Shown: positions 32,393 to 44,299, counted from the first letter of the stretch. The stretch is DNA of 64,000 nt from Polytrichum commune (GCA_950295325.1 OX485805.1:40721501-40785500), one strand, 5' to 3'. Numbers and translations are program-made. Notes: generated by a model from the letters alone, not told the origin.

Positions 32393-32976
32393 CTACATTC
32401 CTCTAACCCTTCGACGATGTTCAAAACCACCTAATCCTCTCCGAATCTTTTTCAAGGATTTGCATCCACCAAAATGCAATTCCTTGAAGCCACACGGGTA
32501 GACACTCCCGCTCAAAATTCTTCCAAGGCCTCGCAATTTTTCATGTAGAGTTTCTTCAAACATGTCAAACCCCCTAATCCTTCCGTAATCTTCTTCAAGG
32601 ATTTGCATCCACCAAAATGAAATTCCTTCAATGCCACAAGCATGGACACTCTGATGGCAAATTTCAACAAGCCCTCACAGTCCGACATGTGAAGTTCCTT
32701 CAAACCTGTCAAACCCGTTAATCCTTACGGAATCTACATCAAGGATTTTCATCCATTAAATGCCAAATCCTCCATCGCCACAGGTAAGCACTCTCTATAC
32801 AAGAATTCTTTAAAGCCTTGCATTTCCCCATATGAAGTTCCTTTAAACATGCCAAACCCATTAAACCTATCCGAATCTTTTACAAGGATTTGCATCCACT
32901 AAAATTCAAATTCTCCAACACCATGAGTGGGGACAGTCTGTATTGCAAAGCTCCAGAGGCTTCATAATTCTACAAG
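32393..32976 (-). pseudogene. Decayed LRR tail downstream of the PNL stop
   Basis: The minus strand still shows LRR-type words such as FHFGGCKSLKKITEGLGGL and CLKKLYMKNCEALEEF, but frames shift and stop repeatedly. The same decayed pattern is present downstream of the second PNL at 62467-63050, so the decay largely predates the duplication. It is the former C-terminal LRR region of the receptor. Confidence 0.75.
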
Positions 32977-35075
32977 TCATGTCAAACAACCAAATCCTTC
33001 CGGAATCTCCTTCAAGGATTTGCATCCATAAAATGCTAATACCTCCAATGCCACGAGTGTGCACACTCCGGAGGGAAATTCTTCCAAGGCCTCGCATCCC
33101 TCCATGTAGAGTTTCTTCAAACTTGTCAGACCCCCTAATCCTTCCGGAATCTTCTTCAAGGATTTGCATCCACCGAAATCCAATTCCTCCAACGCCACGA
33201 GCGTGCACACTCTGGATGGAAATTCTTCCAAGCCCTCGCATTCCCACATCTGGAGTTTCTTCAAACTTGTCAAACCCCCTAATCCTCCCGGAATCTTCTT
33301 CAACAATTTGCATCCACCAAAATTCAATTCCTCCAACGCCACGAGCGTGCACACTCCGGATGGAAATTCTTCCAAGGCCTCGCATCCATCCATGTAGAGT
33401 TCCCCCAAACTTGTCAAACCCCCAAATCCTCCCGGAATCCTCTTCAAGGATTTGCATCTAGAGAACTGTAATATCTCCAACTCCACGAGCGTGCATACTC
33501 CGGATGGAAATTCTTCCAAAGCCTCGCATTCCCACATGTACAGTGTCTTCAAACTTGTCAAACCCCCTAATCCTCCCGGAATCTTCTTCAACAATTTGCA
33601 TCCACCAAAATTCAATTCCTCCAACGCCACGACTGTGCACACTCCGGAGGGAAATTCTTCCAAGGCCTTGCATCCATCCATGTAGAGTTCCCTCAAACTT
33701 GTCAAACCCCCAAATCCTTCCGGAATCGTCTTCAAGGATATGCATCTAATGAATTGTAATTCCTCCAACTCCACCAACGTGCACACTCCGGATGGAAATT
33801 CTTCTAACGCCTCGCATTCCCCCATGTAGAGTATCTTCAACCTTGTCAAACCCCCTAATCCTCCCGGAATCTCCTTCAAGGATTTGCATCTAGACACCTG
33901 TAATTCCTCCAACTCCACCAGCGTGCACACTCCCAATGGAAATTCTTGCAGGGCCTCGCATTCCGCCATGTAGAGTTTCTTCAACCTTGTCAAACCCCCT
34001 AATCCTTCCGGAATCTTCTTCAATGATTTGCATGTAGGGAAACTCAATGTCTCCAACGCCACGAGCGTGCACACTCCCGATGGAAATTCTTCCAAAGCCT
34101 CACATTCCCACATGTAGAGTGTTTTCAAACTTGTCAAACCCCTTAATCCTCCCGGAATCTTCTTTAACGATTTGCATCCACCAAAATTCAATTCCTCCAA
34201 CGCCACGAGTGTGCACACTTTGGATGGAAAAATTTCCAAGGCCTCGCATTTATACATGTAGAGTTTCTTCAAACTTGTCAAACCCCTTAATCCTCCCGCA
34301 ATCTTCTTGAACGATTTGCATCCACCAAAATGCAATTCCTCCAACGCCACGAGCGTGCACACTCCAAATGGAAATTCTTCCAAGGCCTCGCATTCCCACA
34401 TGTGGAGTTTCTTCAAACTTGTCAAACCCCCTAATCCTCCCGGAATCTTCTTCAACAATTTGCATCCACCAAAATGCAATTCCTCCAACGCCACGACTGT
34501 GCACACTCCGGAGGGAAATTCTTCCAAGGCCTTGCATCCATCCATGTAGAGTTCCCTCAAACTTGTCAAACCCCAAATCCTTCCGGAATCGTCTTCAAGG
34601 ATATGCATCTAATGAACTGTAATTCCTCCAACTCCACCAACGTGCACACTCCGGATGGAAATTCTTGCAGGGCCTCGCATTCCCCCATGTAGAGTTTCTT
34701 CAACCTTGTCAAACCCCCTAATCCTTCCGGAATCTTCTTCAATGATTTGCATCTAGGGAAACTCAATTTCTCCAACGCCATGAGCGTGCACACTCCCGAT
34801 GGATATTCTTCCAAGTCCTCGCACTCCCCCATCTCAAGTACCTTCAAACTTGTCAAACCTCCTAATCCTCCCGCAATCTTCATCAACGATTTGCATCCAC
34901 CAAAATGCAATTCCTCCAACGCCCCGAGCGAGCACACTCCGGATGGAAATTCTTCGAGGGCCTCGCATTCCCACATGTGGAGTTTCTTCAAACTTGTGAA
35001 ACCTCCTAATCCTCCCGGAATCTTCTTCAACAATTTGCATCCACCAAAATCCAATGACTCCAACGCCACGAGCGT
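32977..35075 (-). pseudogene. LRR continuation beyond the premature stop, with one frameshift
   Basis: After the TGA at 35076-35078 the LRR frame continues to about 34575. There a run of C is one base shorter (aaaccccaaa at about 34569-34577, where sister units read aaacccccaaa), which moves the frame. The rest stays open to TGA at 32977-32979 (ending GFGCLT). The second PNL ends at the same point (FGSLT then TGA at 63051), so this is probably the original stop. About 28 further 24-residue LRRs lie here. Confidence 0.8.
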
Positions 35076-36940
35076 TCACACTCCGGATGGAAATTCTTCC
35101 AAGGCCTCGCATCCATCCATGTGGAGTACCTTTAAACTTGTCAAACCCCCTAATCCTTCCGGAATCTTCTTCAAGGATTTGCATCTAGAGAACTGTAATT
35201 CCTCCAACTCCACCAACGTGCACACTCCGGATGGAAATTCTTGCAGGGCCTCGCATTCCCCCATGTAGAGTTTCTTCAACCTTGTCAAGCCCCCTAATCC
35301 TTCCGGAATCTTTAGCAACGATTTGCATCCACCAAAATTCAATTCCTCCAACGCCACGAGCGTGCACACTCCGGATGGAAATTCTTCCAAGGCCTCGCAT
35401 CCATCCATGTAGAGTTCCCCCAAACTTGTCAAACCCCCAAATCCTCCCGGAATCCTCTTCAAGGATTTGCATCTAGAGAACTGTAATATCTCCAACTCCA
35501 CGAGCGTGCATACTCCGGATGGAAATTCTTCCAAAGCCTCGCATTCCCACATGTACAGTGTCTTCAAACTTGTCAAACCCCCTAATCCTCCCGGAATCTT
35601 CTTCAACAATTTGCATCCACCAAAATTCAATTCCTCCAACGCCACGACTGTGCACACTCCGGAGGGAAATTCTTCCAAGGCCTTGCATCCATCCATGTAG
35701 AGTTCCCTCAAACTTGTCAAACCCCCAAATCCTTCCGGAATCGTCTTCAAGGATATGCATCTAATGAACTGTAATTCTTCCAACTCCACCAACGTGCACA
35801 CTCCGGATGGAAATTCTTGCAGGGCCTCGCATTCCCCCATGTAGAGTTTCTTCAACCTTGTCAAACCCCCTAATCCTTCCGGAATCTCCTTCAAGGATTT
35901 GCATGTAGGGAAACTCAATGTCTCCAACGCCACGAGCGTGCACACTCCCGATGGAAATTCTTCCAAAGCCTCGCATTCCCACATGTAGAGTGTTTTCAAA
36001 CTTGTCGAACCCCCTAATCCTCCCGGAATCTTCTTCAACAATTTGCATCCACCAAAATCCAATGACTCCAACGCCACGAGCGTGCACACTCCGGATGGAA
36101 ATTCTTCCAAGGCCTCGCATCCATCCATGTGGAGTACCTTTAAACTTGTCAAACCCCCTAATCCTTCCGGAATCTTCTTCAAGGATTTGCATCTAGAGAA
36201 CTGTAATTCCTCCAACTCCACCAACGTGCACACTCCGGATGGAAATTCTTGCAGGGCCTCGCATTCCCCCATGTAGAGTTTCTTCAAACTTGTCAAACCC
36301 CCTAAGCCTTCCGGAATCTTCTTCAACGATTTGCATCCACCAAAATTCAATTCCTCCAACGCCACGAGTGTGCACACTGCGGATGGAAATTTTTCCAACG
36401 CCTCGCATCGCTCCATGTAGAGTTTCCTCAAACTTGTCAAACCCCCAAATCCTCCCGGAATCGTCTTCAAGGATTTGCAACTAAAGAAAATCAATTCCTC
36501 CAACGCCACGAGCGTGCACACTCCGGATGGAAATTCTTCCAAGGCCTCGCATTCCCACATGTAGAGTTTCTTCAAACTTGTCAAACCCCCTAATCCTCCC
36601 GGAATCTCCTTTAACGATTTGCATCCACCAAAATTCAATTCCTCCAACGCCACGAGCGTGCACACTCCGGATGGAAATTCTTCTAACGCCTCGCATCCAT
36701 CCATGTAGAGTTTCCTCAAACTTCTCAAACCCCCTAATCCTCCCGGAATCTTCTTCAAGGATTTGCATCCACCGAAATTCAATTCCTCCAACGCCACGAG
36801 CGTGCACACTCCGGATGGAAATTCTTCCAAGGCCTCGCATTCCCACATACGAAGGTCCTTCAAACTTGTCAAACCCCCTAATCCTCCCGGAATCTTCTTC
36901 AAGGATTTGCATTGTATAATGCATAATTCCTCCAAGGAGA
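32977..36940 (-). repeat. 144-bp tandem LRR array with higher-order repeats
   Basis: About 27 units of 144 bp (two LRRs each). Longer blocks recur: 33452-33750 is almost identical to 35467-35765 (offset 2015 bp, i.e. 14 units minus the one-base deletion), and about 35040-35220 matches 36048-36228 (offset 1008 bp, exactly 7 units). The antisense strand also has open frames because the unit is a multiple of three. Confidence 0.9.
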
Positions 36941-37340
36941 TCATGCTTTGAAGTTCATTTGGAAACTCATCCAATGTTTCACACCCTACAAAGTGTAATG
37001 CTTTCAAAGTTGTGAAATGGAAAACATCAAATGGAAAAGAGATTGTGATTTGACATTTGTATATTTCAAGTACACTTAATTTCTTCAAATTTTGTTTCGC
37101 AATCTCTTTGAAATCATTGTTGAATGTTTGTTGCGTTGCTAAATAATCATCACATTCGGTTTTGAAATGGATCCTCAACCTTTTGAGTTTGGCGGTTCCA
37201 TTGAGGATAGCAAAAAGAAGGTGCACGTCCTCGCAATTGTGAACACTTAACAATCGTAGATCATGCACTTGTACAATTGGTGCAAATGTCACTCCTTTCT
37301 CAAAATTTGTAAACGACATGCCTTCAATTGATTTTGTGTC
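35076..37340 (-). CDS. PNL exon 3: linker and about 26 leucine-rich repeats
   Basis: The exon starts at 37340 after a CATGCAG acceptor (DTKSIEGMSFTNFEKG) and ends at TGA 35076-35078. After a linker of about 130 residues there are irregular LRRs, then strictly periodic 48-residue pairs made of two 24-residue units with consensus LVALEELNFGGCKSLKKIP and GLTSLKKLYMWECEALEEF. Units are near-identical in DNA (144 bp), showing recent homogenisation. The stop replaces the Cys codon of SGVCTL (TGC to TGA). Known role in NLRs: ligand or effector recognition and autoinhibition. Even so truncated, the receptor keeps a long LRR. Confidence 0.88.
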   Translation of the reverse strand, partial: DTKSIEGMSFTNFEKGVTFAPIVQVHDLRLLSVHNCEDVHLLFAILNGTAKLKRLRIHFKTECDDYLATQQTFNNDFKEIAKQNLKKLSVLEIYKCQITISFPFDVFHFTTLKALHFVGCETLDEFPNELQSMISLEELCIIQCKSLKKIPGGLGGLTSLKDLRMWECEALEEFPSGVCTLVALEELNFGGCKSLKKIPGGLGGLRSLRKLYMDGCEALEEFPSGVCTLVALEELNFGGCKSLKEIPGGLGGLTSLKKLYMWECEALEEFPSGVCTLVALEELIFFSCKSLKTIPGGFGGLTSLRKLYMERCEALEKFPSAVCTLVALEELNFGGCKSLKKIPEGLGGLTSLKKLYMGECEALQEFPSGVCTLVELEELQFSRCKSLKKIPEGLGGLTSLKVLHMDGCEALEEFPSGVCTLVALESLDFGGCKLLKKIPGGLGGSTSLKTLYMWECEALEEFPSGVCTLVALETLSFPTCKSLKEIPEGLGGLTRLKKLYMGECEALQEFPSGVCTLVELEELQFIRCISLKTIPEGFGGLTSLRELYMDGCKALEEFPSGVCTVVALEELNFGGCKLLKKIPGGLGGLTSLKTLYMWECEALEEFPSGVCTLVELEILQFSRCKSLKRIPGGFGGLTSLGELYMDGCEALEEFPSGVCTLVALEELNFGGCKSLLKIPEGLGGLTRLKKLYMGECEALQEFPSGVCTLVELEELQFSRCKSLKKIPEGLGGLTSLKVLHMDGCEALEEFPSGV

Positions 37341-37483
37341 CTGCATGAAAAACAAACATTAGACTACGGAACATTTCTTTTAAATCTTAATTAATTATTG
37401 CTCATGGTTACAATTCTCAATTTCAAGACATAACTTCATATATGATATTAGTAAAAACAAATGCCTACGTTTGTGTGACATAC

Positions 37484-38542
37484 CTTTTGATTACAATAAT
37501 CAATGAACGTTGATGAAGAGAAATCCCATATTCGAGAGCCTTGGTATTCTTTTTCCACAATCATACGACCCATATTTCGCAATTGATCATGCATATCCAA
37601 AACACCACCTTCATCAATTTTAAACAACGATTTGTCTTGCAGCTTCTCAAAAACGCGTTCTATAATGTCTTCATCATCATCATCAAAGCATCTAAGTATT
37701 CTCTCCTTTGTAAATGGCAAGCCACCAATACTTGAGTCTTTGCAAAAGAAACAACATATATCTATGAACATGTTTTTTTCCCTTTCATCTAGCTCATCAA
37801 AACTGATTCTCAATGTGTTCCAAATTCTTTCATCTTCACTTGGATCATGCCTTGCCCTCAACAATCTTTTCATTCTTCGCTCCCATATTCTTAAACGTCT
37901 CTCCCCATTTAGGGAACTACCCATCACCTCCAAACTCAACGGGAGTCCATCACAAGCCTTCACGATTTCGTGAACAACATATTTCAAGTAAGACGAGCAT
38001 GGTTGGTTGGTTGTGCAAAATGCATGCATCGAAAATAATTCCAAAGATTGTTGCCCATCAAGGGTTTGCACCTCTACTTTCCCAACCAGGGGTACGTATG
38101 CTTCCAAGGAATTCCATTCACGAGAAGTGGCAATGAATTTACTTCCATCACCATGTTGGAATTCATGATTGCCCAATAGTTCCTTGACTTGGCTTGCTTT
38201 ACCAACATTGTCTGCAACAATAAGAATTTTTTGCGCGTGTTGCAATTGGGTCAAAATCTCTCGTCCTTCTATTAATGTTATGGTTTTGGGTAAAGCTTTC
38301 ACATCTTGTAACTTGTATCGCACTACCAAACTACAACTTTCATCTTTGAAGTCATTTACAAAGACCATCGCATCAAATTGGTTGGAGATTTGATCACTTA
38401 AAGCAACCGCAAACGTTGACTTGCCAATTCCGCCCATGCCCACAAACCCCAAACTACCAACATCTTGAAGGAGTTTTTCCAATTTTGGTATCTTTTCTTT
38501 CAAGCCAATCAATTTGGATTCCCCATTTGTGTTGTTTTCCAC
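37484..38542 (-). CDS. PNL exon 2: NB-ARC nucleotide-binding switch
   Basis: 353 codons, both ends in phase 0: the acceptor TTGTAG precedes GTGGAAAAC at 38542 and the donor is AAAAG/GTATGT at 37484/37483. Motifs in order: P-loop GMGGIGKST (residues 35-43 of the exon), kinase-2-like ILIVADNV (here DN rather than the usual DD), RNBS-B-like GSKFIATSRE, GLPLSLEVMG, RNBS-D-like MFIDICCFF, and an intact MHD in LDMHDQLRNMG. Known role: ADP/ATP-driven activation switch of NLR immune receptors in the cytoplasm. All key motifs are present, so the switch looks functional. Confidence 0.92.
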
Positions 38543-38705
38543 CTACAAGAATGTCAATATACCAAGTTAATTCAATGATATTGAACAAAACTTATAAATC
38601 ACATGAGGTCTTATATTGTTTTGCACTATCAAGTTTTTAATATTACCATTGATTAAGATACATCCAACTTGCTTTGCAAATAAATATTGACAAAGCAAAA
38701 TTCAC

Positions 38706-40523
38706 CTCATGTAGCGTTTGATTCGACAATATGGATTTTGTTTCCTCTTCGATTCTTGATAATGAGGTGTTACTACCAAGCTTCAAAACTTTGAATGTAA
38801 ATTGTGATAAGCATTGGCTGAAGGTGATATACATACGCCACAAGAAAAAGATGACCCACAAAACACGTTGAAAAAATTCATATTTGAGCCTTCTCCACCA
38901 TTCCCTTGGATGTGTGATAAAACTCAAAGGAAACGTGGGGTCAATGAGTTGCTTGGGGGTTGCAACATCATGGATAGTCTTGAAGATTGCATCATTCTTT
39001 AATATTCTCAAAGTCTTGAGAATATCAAGAAATACCGGCCTTTTTGAAGGTTCTGTGGACCAACATTGTTGTATCAATGATTTCAATCCTTCTGAACAAG
39101 CTTGAGGGAGTTTGGGTCTCTCACCTTTTAAGATGGAGTTATTGTAGTCACGAAGAAGAACACCATCAAAATTCCTCTTTCTTAAAATGATCTCAGAGCA
39201 CATCATGCCGAAACTAAACACGTCTGATTTGAATGCATCTACCTTTGAACTTCTTTCAAAACCCTCAGGTGCCATATACCCACAAGTTCCATATATGTTC
39301 CCACCAATAAGCACCTCTGAAGAGCTTGTCACTTCAATTTTGGAAATACCAAAGTCAACTAGCTTCACATGCACATATTCCATACTAGTTGAATCATTTG
39401 AAGTTAGGACGACATTATCGGGCTTCAAGTCACGATGGGCGACTTTCATATCATGAAGGTAGCACATTCCACTTGCAATTTGCAACATGATATCAATGGC
39501 ATTTTCTTCATTGGACATAGGTTGTTGATGTAAGAACTGTGACAAGTCCATAGTTCCTCGTTCAGTGACGATTTCAAACTCTTTATTTTCTTTGCCTTGA
39601 TTGTTGTCCCTCATAAAGCCACAACAAAACAATTTGATGATATTCGGATGATTCAATCCTCCCAATATACCCGCTTCTTTCCAAACAAGTGTATCATGCT
39701 CTAGGCCAATGACTTTGATCACCTTTGTGACAGTCTCCATTCCTAACCATTGTGTGGAATATACCTTTCCCGATGCACCTTTACCCAAGCGAACACGTGG
39801 CTTATCATATTCGGGGCGAGGATAGTCATGAGGAAAGATAATGCTATCCAATTCACCACCTTCGGCCCTTGCAAGACCCTTTACTCGTCCCATTAGATAC
39901 CGTACAAGCATGCAATCTCTGCAACTTGCACTTTTGCACATTTCCAAGTGCTTTGAAAACCTTTCATACATTGAATTATGGTCCTCTGCAACTTCATCGA
40001 TGCATGTTGGAAAAAATGTCGTAGAGCTTTCAATCTTCAAAATTTCAGCTTCTCGACTAGGAAAAACATGGCGAAGTATGTTGCACATTGTGTGGAAAGA
40101 ACATTCAAAGTCCTCCAGAAGCTCTCTAAAGGTCTCTTTGTTATTCATTTGCTTCACCACAACCCAACACCAATCATCCTTGCAACATTCTTCTATCACA
40201 TGTTTTGCCTTGTTCACAACGAGGAGCATGTCTTCCTCCACTCGATGAAAGACTTTCCCGTGTGAATTATTGGTGATCGTTTCAATTGCTTGCACACCCT
40301 TGCGTAAATTGTCCAATAAATTTTCACATTGCCGTCTATTCAAAACTTCCTTTGACAATGATAATTTGGGAAAATTTGCAATCTCCATTGGTACCCGTAG
40401 AAAGTTTGTCATTTTCAACACCGGTGTTTTTTGTTTCCAAAAATCATTGTTGTCAAAAATACTCTTTGTGAAGAACGAGTAGGATACACCTGCAAGCACA
40501 ATCACAATGAGATGCAAAATCAA
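38706..40523 (-). CDS. PNL exon 1: N-terminal protein kinase of a kinase-NB-LRR receptor
   Basis: 606 codons from ATG 40523, ending LHE at the donor GAG/GTGAAT (38706/38705). A 163-bp intron leads in phase into the NB-ARC exon. Residues 40-230 are a moss-type N-terminal region rich in Cys/His (not a known domain to me). The kinase spans about 243-508: glycine loop GKGASG (247-252), Lys in VIK (270), HRDLKPDN (363-370), DFG (390-392), GYMAPE (415-420), and Arg in KRP (495). All catalytic residues are present (RD kinase). A hydrophobic stretch VLWVIFFLWRMYITF (about 554-568) could anchor to membrane. An acceptor-like CTTGCAG at 40496-40490 leaves open an upstream exon instead of the ATG. Known context: kinase-NB-LRR (PNL) receptors of mosses. 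Confidence 0.9.
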
Positions 40524-43240
40524 GGGTTATGATCAACTTTAGAAGATGAGTTTCCAATATACAAGGCTTCTTGATATACTTCAATAAAATATTGTGCTAA
40601 CAACCTCAAATCAAGTATGGTGACATTCAAATGCTCACATGGAAATAATATTAAAAAGATGGTTCTATTACCTCATAAAAATAAAAATTGACATGATTAT
40701 AGGAACCCCTAAGGACTTGGGAGGCCACACTCCAGTCTCAAGTTCTTTTGCATTATTTTTGGTGTGGAGAATTTTTGTTTTTATTGGATTTCTTCCTCCC
40801 ATAGCTGGTATACAAAAATTTAATATAAATACCCAAGGTAAGAAACCCAGATTTGGAGTAGTATTATTTTTATATTTCATTTCTTACTTACAATGAGTTA
40901 CCAATTATATAGATGTAAGCTCAGTAAACATTTTTTTAAATGTTGTCATGAACTCAACCATCTTGGTGTTGTCATGAGATAACAAGAAACTTGTTGACTA
41001 CACTCACAAAGCATTAACATATCGAACAATTAAGAGATGTGGCAAAATTCGAACCTAATAAAGTGAAAGATCTTGGAAACTTGATTGAAGCAAATAGCTT
41101 CCCTTTGGTGCTCTTGGTCTTTGAAGTCTCATGTTCACCATGGAGAATGCTCAACAGTCGTTATAAAGTGAGCATAATTCATATTCAAGCTCAACATCAA
41201 TTGTACATTTTTGTAGCTTAAAACCATGTTACCTAAACAAGTTGGCTTAAAGACATTGTTGATTTGCGTGCTATGAAATCATTCGCATATGACTTTTGAT
41301 TTTTGAGTTTTACAAACATCTGCACATGGTCATTATTGAATGTAAGCTAAAACCATCTATAGAAATGCAATGGTAAAACTGCTAGTTTGTCTCATGCAAC
41401 TAAGCTCAACAAAGCAAAGCTCTCTTCCCAAATTTGTTACGACAACTACCTCATTACCTAATGAGGACAAATTACACATCACTCATACTACTTTAGGTCA
41501 AGTGCTATGCATCAAGAAGGAATGCTCCCTACATCCCACAATCTACACATGTATTACAGAGACAAAGAATGAACCTTATACAAGCCACATGAAGACCACC
41601 TTCATAACACCAAATCAAGAATTTCATGTTGGTCTCTTAATGAGTCTTCATAACATGTAAAAACATGATAAACAAGTATTAGCAAGTCCTCATAAACCAT
41701 CCCCGGCTAGGATGAAAGCAAACATGCATAGAATGGGACTCTAGGTACTAGGTAGCAAAATTTATAACAAACATAGTCGAATGCACATGGTAATCCAATG
41801 GGGGCTACACCAATCTCATCATTGTGCTACGTCCAAGAAGGAAACCCCCGAAGTAGCCATGTTAAGGGTCCATTAAGTAATTTATTAAGCCATGTATAGA
41901 TTTATAGTTGACTTATCCCACTACACTAATTTGGGATCTCTAATATTGACTTTGGGTTAAAATTTGCTCAATTTTTTTTTAAATAAATATGGTACATGGG
42001 ATTCTAAAGTTTCAAGTTCAACTTACGAGGCTACCAAAAATTCAAGTTTGAACTTATTTACCAATAGATTGGAAGCACATTGCAATGCATTCATATCACT
42101 ACAATAGAGGTCGCATATTGGTTAACTAGAGACTTCATTAAATATGTTACCCATAATCGACTATATGCTACTCAAGTCATCCACCTACTTCAGTATATTA
42201 GTTGTATGGCCACAAATCAAACACTCACCTCTGCACCAGCTCCACATCAAAAACCTTTGTTGCCATGACATAATTTTAAAAAAAAATACATTTTGTGGCT
42301 ACATGGTTCTGAGGGCTTATCTAGCAAAAAGATGTGAATGAATGTCTTGAACTCCTTTGCAACAATGTATGTTCTCTATCTATTGACTAAAGCTCCTTCA
42401 AATGTATGCACCGCATAAAACCTAGCGTAAGTAAATTTAACTATCAATATGGCAGTGGAAGGAATGAGGAGCATGTGTTGCAGAGGCTTACTTGGATGAG
42501 GTGGGGTCGGAAGTGACAAAATCGGCGAAGGAAAGGAATCCACTTTAAGCAACAACTTGAGCAAGTATTGCTTTCTTATAGCATCAAGCATAAATCCAAA
42601 CAAGTTCATTCATTATTCCCTTTGACTGCTCTCGTCTATGATCAAGTTTTCCAGGTTCCACCATCCCGTAGCTAAAAGACTCCAAAACCCCGGCGCCAAG
42701 CTTGCAAATGGACAAGGTTAGGCGAGTTGATTGCTCTCTCTGTATCCAATGGCCTGCAAATTCCCTCAAACTTGCACAAATGCAATCCCCAAACTTTGTC
42801 CTCGCATTCTACCACTTCGAGTCACCTTCTGAGTTGCGAATCATCAGATCATACGGGAAAAAAATATATGCACGTGAATCCCAACAACGCGTCCCTCCTT
42901 CACTTCACTTGAATCTCCATAATCTGAGATCTCCATAATCCTTTTGCAAATGAAAGCTTCAGAAGAAATTCAGTCTTTGCTACACCACTGTCCACACATA
43001 CACTTCAGCGACAACCAGACGTTGAAAGATGAAGAGGATTTGCAAGATGGAAAAGAAATAATGGAAGCATCGACTCCCAGAAGAGGCGACCGGACACACA
43101 GACTTCAGCAGCTTAGACTTGTCAGTCTGTACTATGTTTGGGATGAATCATCACGCTACATATGATAAATTTACTGTGACTTGGTCCACTTTATACGCAG
43201 TCTGCAGCAGGATGAACGGGGAGAACTGACCAATACACTG
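40524..43240. other. Upstream region of the PNL gene, no gene recognised
   Basis: This AT-rich DNA holds the promoter or a possible 5' exon of the PNL gene near its left end. A GC-richer part at 42400-43170 has overlapping frames of 60-80 codons on both strands without motifs. No TATA box could be tied to the PNL start with confidence. Confidence 0.4.
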
Positions 43241-43675
43241 TGAATGTTATTTAGTGTCACCTACACTATTTGCGAAAGGCCTAAACTAGATGCCCTGAGG
43301 TCTCACAGTGTCATGCCAGCTAGTTGCCAATATGATTCCATTCGCAGTAGTGCAAATGTCCATTCCACTATCCTAGTAGTGCAAGTCCCAAGTCCCACTC
43401 ACGTTAGCAAGTCCCAACATGGAGGTAAGGTCCCAACTTTTGAGCCTCAAGACATCACTAAGAAATGTTTGAATACCATTGAAGTTGGCTCCATATCATT
43501 TCATGCAAGAATATTTGCGGGACTTGTGTTGAGAATTCGACCAAACACAACATAACAATAAGTACAAAGTCGGATTGCACATTGAAATCTCAAGCAATGA
43601 AATTGTCGACCAGCTAGCAAACGAAGGAACCACCCACCATAAACCCACAAACAATAAGTGACACTAAATAGCAGT

Positions 43676-44240
43676 CTCTCTCGTTGTATCTGTGCCAAAC
43701 GCTCCCAGGCCCACAAGGCAGGCTGAGAGCTCACGACATGCATGCGAGGTGCATGGGGAAACCATCCACTCCACTCTTGGGACTTGATTAGACTTGGTCC
43801 GTGCTCATCTTGTTAGTCTGTACTATGTGTAGGATTTAGGGTTTAGGGTCAGTCTGTAGTGTACTTGGGCCTTCATTAGACTCAGCTTGTATTTAACTTG
43901 TCAGTGTGTACTATGTTTGGGATGGATCACCATGGAACATTTGATAATCAAATGCGACTTGGCCTGAGCTAGTTGGCTCTTCAATGCTTACTTTCTCCAA
44001 CTACTGTATGGTAGGAATACAAAAAACGCTGAAAAGAAGCTGACTGGGCCAGACAGAGGGGATTGAAATTTGTGCGATATTTTTCAACGACCGATTAGGG
44101 ATGCATGTTTGACATATTCCATTTGACGTTCGACTTCAAATCCAAAGTGTTATGTGATGTTTTCAAACAAAAGTGAATGTCAGTCGACATCTACATTTTC
44201 ATTTAAAATGTCATCTCATTGTCACATGCCTAGTAGTACA
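43676..44240 (+). repeat. Telobox repeat family, copy A
   Basis: Starts near GTGCCAAACGCTCCCAGG, then CCACAAGGCA, CTTGGGACTTGATTAGAC, a telobox (TTTAGGGTTTAGGG, about 43835-43848), AGTCTGTAGTGTACTTGGG, then GATGGATCACCATG and GGCCTGAGCTAGTTGGCTC. Related copies are at 48628-48812, 49268-49452, 49613-49990 and 52545-52885. This is the most complete one. It is non-coding and probably a non-autonomous element. Confidence 0.75.
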
Positions 44241-44299
44241 TGTCCTTTCCATTCCTAACATGTCAATTGACTTGTGGGTCAATTTTCTTCACAAGTCAT

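Larger units (their letters stand above)
29478..32976. repeat. Left copy of a duplicated PNL 3' flank
   Basis: The sequence matches 58084-63050 in the same orientation, with small differences. Blocks: 29478-31020 to 58084-59695; about 31190-31415 to 59885-60110; 31416-32976 to about 61490-63060. The left copy has its own about 170-bp segment at 31020-31190; the right copy carries other sequence there and a further insert of about 1.4 kb at 60110-61490. A T-run, AATCATGTAGGGGACATATT and the decayed LRR tail are shared. Confidence 0.85.

Noticed and set aside
32943-36951. Many plus-strand and alternate-frame ORFs of 70-173 codons across the LRR region
   Set aside because: The 144-bp unit is a multiple of three, so a frame open in one unit stays open in all. 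These are antisense or off-frame shadows of the LRR exon, rich in repeated SNSSNATSVHTPDGNSS-like words.
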